Below are positions 1 through 4,433 of a DNA stretch of 7,933 nucleotides, in pieces. The DNA lies in the NCBI GenBank assembly GCA_017553665.1, contig JAFZKM010000002.1, forward strand, positions 1 through 7,933. Direction: 5' to 3'. Numbering within the stretch: the stretch's first letter is position 1; every line of letters starts with the position of its first letter. The notes beneath the pieces were generated by a model, which was given only the letters and a program-made list of their open reading frames with translations, searched no databases and had not been told where the DNA came from. Origin of the DNA: Lachnospiraceae bacterium. Its GTDB lineage: Bacteria > Bacillota_A > Clostridia > Lachnospirales > Lachnospiraceae. The translations under genes and the position numbers were made by a program.

Positions 1-1
1 C

Positions 2-337
2 AAGCCGGTAGCTGAAGTACAATCCGCTCCTGCAGTGGATGTATCGGTTCCCGTAAACGCGGCGCCTGCACCGGCTCCGGAGCAGGGCAAATCACAGCAG
101 CAGTCACAGCCCTCTAAGGACGAGATCCAGAAGGCTATCAGCGCTGCAAACAAAAAGGCACACTTCGGCCACACGAACGCACAGTTTTCGTATCATGAGG
201 AGACCCACAGCATCGCGGTAAAGATCATGGACGCTGAGACCAGTGAGGTCATCAAGGAGATCCCTTCGGAGGAGACACTTGAGATGATCAGCAAGATGTG
301 GGAACTCGCAGGTATCATGGTAGACGAGAGAAGATAA
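2..337 (+). CDS. flaG: FlaG family flagellar protein (5' end outside window)
   Basis: FlaG family proteins are small accessory factors of the flagellar filament whose genes commonly precede fliD, and loss in other bacteria affects filament length. The frame is open from base 2 to the TAA at 335-337, so the true start probably lies upstream. A GTG at 35 is an in-frame alternative but has no convincing ribosome binding site. The visible part begins with a low-complexity Ala/Pro/Gln/Ser linker (about the first 45 residues), as is usual for the family. The conserved FlaG domain follows, recognisable by FSYHEETHSIAVKIMDAET, then EVIKEIPSEE and a C-terminal amphipathic helix ending LAGIMVDERR. It lies 115 bp before fliD in the same direction and is probably co-transcribed with it. 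The family call is firm; the exact start is unknown. Confidence 0.88.
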   Translation, partial: KPVAEVQSAPAVDVSVPVNAAPAPAPEQGKSQQQSQPSKDEIQKAISAANKKAHFGHTNAQFSYHEETHSIAVKIMDAETSEVIKEIPSEETLEMISKMWELAGIMVDERR

Positions 338-452
338 TTTCCCAAGTCTCCGTACGAAAGCATTATTTCCGGCGCAGGAAAACTGCGGTGGGTTTGTTAA
401 ATGATGCCAAAATCGGAAACCGGACACAGAACGAGAACGGAGGTAAGCTAAG

Positions 453-1994
453 ATGCCTATCAGAATGAGCGGAATGATATCGGGTATTGATACCGATGCT
501 GTAATAAAGGAACTGATGGCAGCGAAGTCGATGAAAAAGACCACGCTGGAACAGAATCAGGAAAAACTTAGTTGGAAGAAGGAAAAGTGGGAAGATCTTA
601 ATACAAAGATCTATGCGCTTTATACAGAGAAACTTTCCTCATTGAAGATGGAAGGTACGTACCTTGCGAAGTCGGCAGCTTCTTCCAACAGCGAGAAGGC
701 TACGGCTACCGCTTCCACGGCTTCGACGGGTTCGTATGAACTGACCGTAAGCCAGCTGGCATCGGCGCAGTTCGTTACCGGCTCCGATATAAGCAGCAAG
801 AATCTCACGGCGAGCTCAAAGCTCGTTGACGCGGGAATGGCTGCGGGCCAGACTCTTACCGTAAGAGTATATAAGAGCGACGCGGCGGAAGGCGAGGAGC
901 CTTATACCGAGACCAATATCGAAGTCACCGATGAGATGACGATCAGAGAGCTGAACACACAGCTTCAGACGGCAGGACTCAACGCGAACTTTGACCAGGC
1001 GACCGGACGCTTCTATATCAGCGCGAAGAACAGCGGCGAAGCGAACAAGTTCACCCTTGCCTCGACTCAGAGCGGCGAGACAGGCCTCGCGGCACTCGGT
1101 CTCGGCGATATCGATGACACACTCGCTACCGGCGGACAGACCGCGGCAGATGCTACAACTATGGCAGTCGTTGCGGCTAAGGACGCTAAACTCGTACTGA
1201 ACGGCGCGACAATCTCATCTTCTACCAATACGATCACGGCCAACGGCATGACGATCGATCTTAAGGGCACCACCTCCGAAGGTGAGCGCATTACGCTGAA
1301 CGTTTCCGCTGATACCGACGGCATCTATAATAAGATAAAGGATTTTGTAAAGTCATACAACGAGCTTATGACTGAACTGTATGACAATTACAATGCCGCT
1401 TCGGCCCGCAAGTACAATATGCTTACCGACGATGAGAAGGAAGCGATGACCGATAAGCAGATCGAACTGTGGGAAGACAAGATTAAGAGTGCACTTCTCA
1501 GAAATGATACCACTCTTAATTCAATTATGACTATCTTCAGATCGAGCATGCAGGGCACTGTAGAAGTTGACGGCAAAAACTATTCGCTAGCTAACTTCGG
1601 CATTGTGACCGGCGTTTATACGGAGCACGGACTTCTCCACATTAACGGCGATTCCGAGGACGGATCGTACGCGGATAAGGAAGATGCGCTTAAGAAGGCG
1701 ATCGAGCAGGATCCCGAAACTACGAGCAAGGCTCTCAGCAAGCTGTTCTCAGGTTTCTATGATTCGCTGACTAAGCAGATGTCGGCATCATCGATCAGCA
1801 GCGCGCTTACTCTTTATAATGATAAGCAGATCCAGTCACAGATCGATTCCTACCAGACTCAGATCAATGACTGGGAAGACAGACTCGCGGATCTCGAGGA
1901 GCGCTATTACAAGCAGTTCTCTTCAATGGAGAGCTCGCTCGCGGACTTGCAGAGCAAGCAAAACCAGCTCGCGGGACTTCTCGGAATGTCGTAA
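453..1994 (+). CDS. fliD: Flagellar hook-associated protein 2, filament cap
   Basis: FliD forms the oligomeric cap at the filament tip and helps exported flagellin subunits fold into place. The 513-residue length is normal. Residues about 8-108 match the FliD N-terminal domain, starting with SGIDTDAVIKELM and continuing through TGSYELTVSQLASAQ. Residues from about 240 match the FliD C-terminal domain (AKLVLNGATI, then DGIYNKIKDFVKSYNELM). The last 55 residues are a heptad-rich coiled coil (SQIDSYQTQINDWEDRLADL and onward), which is how the cap leg packs into the filament. The variable middle carries the outward-facing domains. There is no cysteine. The ATG at 453 is chosen because GGAGG at 439-443 lies 9 nt upstream; the internal ATG at 465 lacks such a site. 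No convincing sigma-28 site is seen in the 115-bp gap before it, so read-through from flaG is the likely transcription route. Confidence 0.96.
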   Translation: MPIRMSGMISGIDTDAVIKELMAAKSMKKTTLEQNQEKLSWKKEKWEDLNTKIYALYTEKLSSLKMEGTYLAKSAASSNSEKATATASTASTGSYELTVSQLASAQFVTGSDISSKNLTASSKLVDAGMAAGQTLTVRVYKSDAAEGEEPYTETNIEVTDEMTIRELNTQLQTAGLNANFDQATGRFYISAKNSGEANKFTLASTQSGETGLAALGLGDIDDTLATGGQTAADATTMAVVAAKDAKLVLNGATISSSTNTITANGMTIDLKGTTSEGERITLNVSADTDGIYNKIKDFVKSYNELMTELYDNYNAASARKYNMLTDDEKEAMTDKQIELWEDKIKSALLRNDTTLNSIMTIFRSSMQGTVEVDGKNYSLANFGIVTGVYTEHGLLHINGDSEDGSYADKEDALKKAIEQDPETTSKALSKLFSGFYDSLTKQMSASSISSALTLYNDKQIQSQIDSYQTQINDWEDRLADLEERYYKQFSSMESSLADLQSKQNQLAGLLGMS

Positions 1995-2025
1995 TCTTAC
2001 GATAAAAAAACATTTAAAAACACTA

Positions 2026-2052
2026 TAAAGAAATCCGGAATCAGACCGATAT
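2026..2052 (+). promoter_or_regulatory. Sigma-28 (SigD/FliA-type) promoter of fliS
   Basis: TAAA at 2026-2029 is followed, after a 15-nt spacer, by ACCGATAT at 2045-2052. The Bacillus SigD consensus is TAAA, about 15 nt, then GCCGATAT, so only the first base of the -10 box differs. The start of transcription would be near 2059, leaving a leader of about 25 nt before the fliS ATG at 2084. This gives fliS, and perhaps the chaperone gene behind it, late-class expression independent of fliD. It is a visual match only. Confidence 0.68.
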
Positions 2053-2083
2053 ATCATATATAAAAAATCAGGGGGTATCCTTT

Positions 2084-2518
2084 ATGACTCAGAACATGAC
2101 ACTGGCGTATAAGAACAATTCCATTCAGACCGCATCTCCCGCAGAACTTACCCTGATGCTCTACGACGGAGCGATCAAATTCTGCAACATAGCTCTCGGA
2201 GCTATTGAGAGTGGAGACATCCAGAAAGCAAACACCAACATCATCAAGGCAGAGAAGATCATTACCGAGTTCAGAGCCACATTGGATTTCAAGTATCCTG
2301 TTGCGAAGGATTTCGAATTGGTTTATGATTATATTTACCGGAGGCTGATCGAAGCCAACATCCATAAGGATGCGGAGGTTCTTACCGAAGCTCTGAAATA
2401 TATCCGCGAGATGAGAGATACTTGGAAGGAAGTCATGAGACTGAACAGGGTGCAGAACGCTACGGGCCCAAAGATTCAGTACGTGAGGACACCTCAGAAG
2501 CTGGCGATAGCTGAGTAA
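2084..2518 (+). CDS. fliS: Flagellar export chaperone FliS
   Basis: FliS binds the disordered C-terminal segment of newly made flagellin in the cytoplasm, stops premature polymerisation and delivers it to the export gate. The 144-residue protein has the family hallmark near its N terminus (YKNNSIQTASPAELTLMLYD, residues about 9-28), followed by the helical bundle with DGAIKFCNIA, FELVYDYIYRRLIEAN and the late helix EALKYIREMRDTWKEVM. The C-terminal tail (about residues 126-144) is polar and less conserved. The ATG at 2084 has a G-rich ribosome site (GGGGG at 2071-2075) 8 nt upstream. It has its own sigma-28-type promoter match in the 89-bp gap after fliD and is followed at once by an intrinsic terminator. 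Its client flagellin is encoded about 0.8 kb downstream. Confidence 0.96.
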   Translation: MTQNMTLAYKNNSIQTASPAELTLMLYDGAIKFCNIALGAIESGDIQKANTNIIKAEKIITEFRATLDFKYPVAKDFELVYDYIYRRLIEANIHKDAEVLTEALKYIREMRDTWKEVMRLNRVQNATGPKIQYVRTPQKLAIAE

Positions 2519-2524
2519 GAATTC

Positions 2525-2560
2525 AAGGTCAGATCCGGTAAGGGTCTGGCCTTATTTTTT
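2525..2560 (+). terminator. Intrinsic terminator between fliS and the chaperone gene
   Basis: A 12-bp stem pairs AAGGTCAGATCC (2525-2536) with GGGTCTGGCCTT (2542-2553), including two G-U pairs. The loop is GGTAA, and an A plus six T residues follow (2555-2560). It starts 7 nt after the fliS stop codon. The next gene starts only 12 nt after the T tract, so that gene must depend on partial read-through or on a promoter further upstream. Confidence 0.82.
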
Positions 2561-2572
2561 CGGGGAGGTACT

Positions 2573-3061
2573 ATGGCAGAGAATACAAATACATATATTA
2601 ATATATTGATAGATACTCTCCGCAAAAAGGAAGAGATATTAAAGTCGCTGCTCGCGAAGACCGAGGCGCAGGCCGTGATCCTGGAGGCGGACGAGTTCGA
2701 GACCGAAGCTTTTGATACTATTATAGAAGAGAAGGACGGTCTGCTTGAGGAACTCAAAAACCTCGATGACGGATTCCTTGATCTTTACAGCCGTGTCGGA
2801 GCGGAGCTGAAGAACAACACCGAAGCCTATGCCGATCAGGTTAAGACGGCGCAGGAACTGGTACGCCGCCAGACCGAGATCTCCGCGGAGCTTACCAGCG
2901 CTGAGGAGCGGAATAAGGCGAAGCTCGCCATCCGCCTTTCGCAGGGCAGGCAGAAGATAAAGGAGTTTAAGGTCGGAGCGAAGACCGCGGCAGCATATTA
3001 TAAGAATATGTCGGGCAAGCATCAGGACGGAGATTCCTACTTCTTTAACAGGGAGAAATAA
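2573..3061 (+). CDS. FlgN/FliT-like flagellar export chaperone
   Basis: This 162-residue protein is predicted almost entirely alpha-helical and highly charged. Residues about 42-70 (ETEAFDTIIEEKDGLLEELK and following) resemble the 'EKxxLLEEL' core of FlgN-family chaperones, which escort hook-filament junction proteins FlgK and FlgL. The gene position directly after fliS is where Bacillus keeps fliT, the FliD chaperone, so either client is possible. It has no signal peptide, membrane segment or cysteine, which fits a cytoplasmic chaperone. The C-terminal tail (YYKNMSGKHQDGDSYFFNRE, residues about 141-160) is polar with an aromatic patch and could be the client-binding segment; that is inference. 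The ATG at 2573 has GGAGG at 2564-2568, a rather tight 4-nt spacing. No promoter fits between the terminator and the start. The family is moderately certain; the client protein is not. Confidence 0.66.
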   Translation: MAENTNTYINILIDTLRKKEEILKSLLAKTEAQAVILEADEFETEAFDTIIEEKDGLLEELKNLDDGFLDLYSRVGAELKNNTEAYADQVKTAQELVRRQTEISAELTSAEERNKAKLAIRLSQGRQKIKEFKVGAKTAAAYYKNMSGKHQDGDSYFFNREK

Positions 3062-3092
3062 GGTTTCTGAAAAAATATTAAAAAAAGTTTTA

Positions 3093-3128
3093 CGGAGGGG
3101 TTAAGTAATCTGTTAACCCCTCCGATAT
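3093..3128 (+). promoter_or_regulatory. Flagellin sigma-28-type promoter inside a perfect inverted repeat
   Basis: TAAG (3102-3105), a 15-nt spacer and TCCGATAT (3121-3128) match the SigD consensus (TAAA, 15 nt, GCCGATAT) with one change in each box. Upstream (3071-3092) are A/T tracts typical of an UP element at a strong promoter. The promoter is built into an inverted repeat: CGGAGGGGTTAA (3093-3104) and TTAACCCCTCCG (3113-3124), a perfect 12-bp match around an 8-nt centre. The left arm carries most of the -35 box and the right arm most of the -10 box. Transcription would start near 3135. There is no T tract after the repeat, so it is not read as a terminator. Confidence 0.68.
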
Positions 3129-3134
3129 ATATTA

Positions 3135-3299
3135 CAGGTAAAGCAAGTCACACTTAGTACCAAGCTTGCCGGAGGGTCACCCCGGCATAGATCGGAGCGA
3201 TGGAGTACGGACCGGAGCACTGATCACAGACACTAATTAACTTACTTCACTTCCGGTGGCAAGGAAGCCGCAGGAAAACAAATTCAAGGAGGAAATATT
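3135..3299 (+). promoter_or_regulatory. Structured GGA-rich leader of flagellin mRNA, candidate CsrA target
   Basis: This 165-nt untranslated leader can form several hairpins. One pairs TGCCGG (3167-3172) with CCGGCA (3182-3187). A second pairs 3190-3198 with 3217-3225, with one mismatch and one G-U pair. A third pairs GTGGC (3256-3260) with GCCGC (3267-3271), including one G-U pair, around the hexaloop AAGGAA. GGA triplets start at 3171, 3194, 3202, 3209, 3214, 3263, 3273, 3288 and 3291. The last two form the AAGGAGG Shine-Dalgarno sequence (3286-3292). CsrA binds GGA in hairpin loops and represses Bacillus hag through a leader hairpin plus the Shine-Dalgarno region, so the architecture fits; CsrA control here is inferred. 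No csrA or fliW gene is in the window. Confidence 0.5.
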
Positions 3300-4298
3300 A
3301 TGATAGTACAGCACAACATGTCAGCAGCTAATACCAACAGACAGTTAGGTATTACCAATGGAAGCTTAAGCAAGTCAACTGAGAAGTTATCATCCGGTTA
3401 CAGAATCAATCGCGCAGGCGATGATGCAGCTGGTCTTTCGATTTCCGAGAAGATGCGCGGACAGATCCGTGGTTTGGAACAGGGTTCGACCAATGCTCAG
3501 GACGGTATCTCCCTTATCCAGACAGCAGAAGGTGCGCTGAACGAGGTTCACAGCATTCTGCAGCGTATGAGAGAGCTGGCAGTACAGGGCGCTAACGACA
3601 CCAACGTTACTGCAGACCGTAAGTCTATTTACCAGGAAATGTCACAGCTGGCTAAGGAAATCAACCGTATCGGTTGCACCACAGAGTTCAACACCATGAA
3701 GCTCTTCGCAGATGAGACCCTCGTAGAAGGTATCACCGACAGCCTTGGAGAGTTAGAGTACACCGGTGGAGCACAGGCTCCTTCGAACATCACCTCTCTT
3801 GCAAACCTTGAGGATGGCACATATGCTCACCTTCAGGTAGGTGCTAACTCCGGTCAGTCGATCGAGTTCAGCATGGGTTCACTGAACGTAGCAAATATCA
3901 CTATCCCCGGTGCTGAGGATGAGTCTTACCCCGCAATCAACCTTTCCAGCGATGGCGGTACTCTTTCAACTATCAAGGAGCAGCTTGCAAGCGATGAGTT
4001 CTCTGAGGATACCTATAAGGCATTCACCTCAGCTGTTACCGATATCGATCAGGCTATGAGCAATGTATCGTACTCAAGATCTTATCTTGGTGCTATCCAG
4101 AACAGACTTGAGCATACTATTGCTAACGCTGATAACACAGCTGAGAACTTACAGGCAGCTGAGTCTCGTGTACGTGACGTTAACATGGCAGAAGAGATGG
4201 TTAAGTACTCGAAGGACAGCATCCTTCAGCAGGCTGGCCAGTCGATGCTCGCTCAGGCAAATCAGTCGACACAGGGCGTTCTTACCCTTCTCAGATAA
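3300..4298 (+). CDS. fliC: Flagellin, filament subunit
   Basis: This is the filament monomer, exported through the flagellar type III apparatus. The 332 residues show both conserved ends: the N-terminal D0/D1 region (MIVQHNMSAANTNRQLGITN, then STEKLSSGYRINRAGDDAAG and AQDGISLIQTAEGALNEV) and the C-terminal D1/D0 region from about residue 235 (AIQNRLEHTIANADNTAENL, then SRVRDVNMAEEMV and QSMLAQANQSTQGVLTLLR). The variable centre, residues about 140-230, is short. The TLR5-contact segment LQRMRELAVQ (87-96) is intact, with R89, L93 and E113 at the positions of Salmonella R90, L94 and E114. A single cysteine lies at residue 126, unusual because flagellins mostly lack it. The start has a near-perfect AAGGAGG 7 nt upstream. 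Transcription is from the sigma-28-type promoter ahead and ends at the strong hairpin behind, so it is likely a single-gene transcript. The symbol hag is used in Bacillus. Confidence 0.97.
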   Translation: MIVQHNMSAANTNRQLGITNGSLSKSTEKLSSGYRINRAGDDAAGLSISEKMRGQIRGLEQGSTNAQDGISLIQTAEGALNEVHSILQRMRELAVQGANDTNVTADRKSIYQEMSQLAKEINRIGCTTEFNTMKLFADETLVEGITDSLGELEYTGGAQAPSNITSLANLEDGTYAHLQVGANSGQSIEFSMGSLNVANITIPGAEDESYPAINLSSDGGTLSTIKEQLASDEFSEDTYKAFTSAVTDIDQAMSNVSYSRSYLGAIQNRLEHTIANADNTAENLQAAESRVRDVNMAEEMVKYSKDSILQQAGQSMLAQANQSTQGVLTLLR

Positions 4299-4351
4299 TT
4301 TGCTTAAAGCAGTTAATGTCGCTAAAAGACAACATAGTTATGCAAAAATAT

Positions 4352-4386
4352 ACAGGTGCAGCCTTCGGGTTGCACCTGTTTTCTTT
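4352..4386 (+). terminator. Strong intrinsic terminator of flagellin
   Basis: ACAGGTGCAGCC (4352-4363) pairs with GGTTGCACCTGT (4368-4379), giving 12 bp with one G-U pair. The stem is closed by the very stable C(UUCG)G tetraloop and followed by a T-rich tract (4379-4386). It lies 53 bp after the flagellin stop codon and separates flagellin from the next gene. Confidence 0.93.
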
Positions 4387-4398
4387 ATGCGATAAAAT
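4370..4398 (+). promoter_or_regulatory. Candidate sigma-A promoter for the ATP-grasp/glycosyltransferase gene
   Basis: TAAAAT at 4393-4398 matches the -10 consensus at five of six positions. TTGCAC at 4370-4375 lies exactly 17 nt upstream but matches only the TTG of the -35 consensus. The -35 lies inside the right arm of the flagellin terminator. The start would be near 4405, just ahead of the ribosome site at 4423-4427. It is the only promoter candidate in the 47 bp between terminator and gene. Confidence 0.38.
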
Positions 4399-4433
4399 AT
4401 TGAATAGATGGTGTCCTGAGAGAGGAGATACAG

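Noticed and set aside
366..381. Small hairpin TTTCC/GGAAA between flaG and fliD
   Set aside because: Only five pairs, mostly A-T, and no T tract; this is within chance expectation.
398..426. Sigma-28-type promoter before fliD (TAAA at 398-401)
   Set aside because: The downstream sequence shares only CCG with the -10 consensus and the spacing is wrong.
104..544. - strand open frame of 146 codons opposite flaG and the start of fliD
   Set aside because: It overlaps two well-supported genes and its translation shows no family signature; the FlaG and FliD readings explain the sequence.
3093..3124. Inverted repeat read as terminator of the chaperone gene, or as an invertible promoter switch
   Set aside because: There is no T tract after the stem on the + strand, and inverting only the 8-nt centre would barely change the promoter, so neither model is supported.
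3135..3299. Cyclic di-GMP riboswitch in the flagellin leader
   Set aside because: Such riboswitches control flagellar genes in some clostridia, but the conserved core sequences of neither class can be found in the expected order here.
4063..4395. + strand open frame of 110 codons across the flagellin end and terminator
   Set aside because: It reads through the conserved flagellin C terminus in another frame and through the terminator hairpin, and it has no ribosome site.
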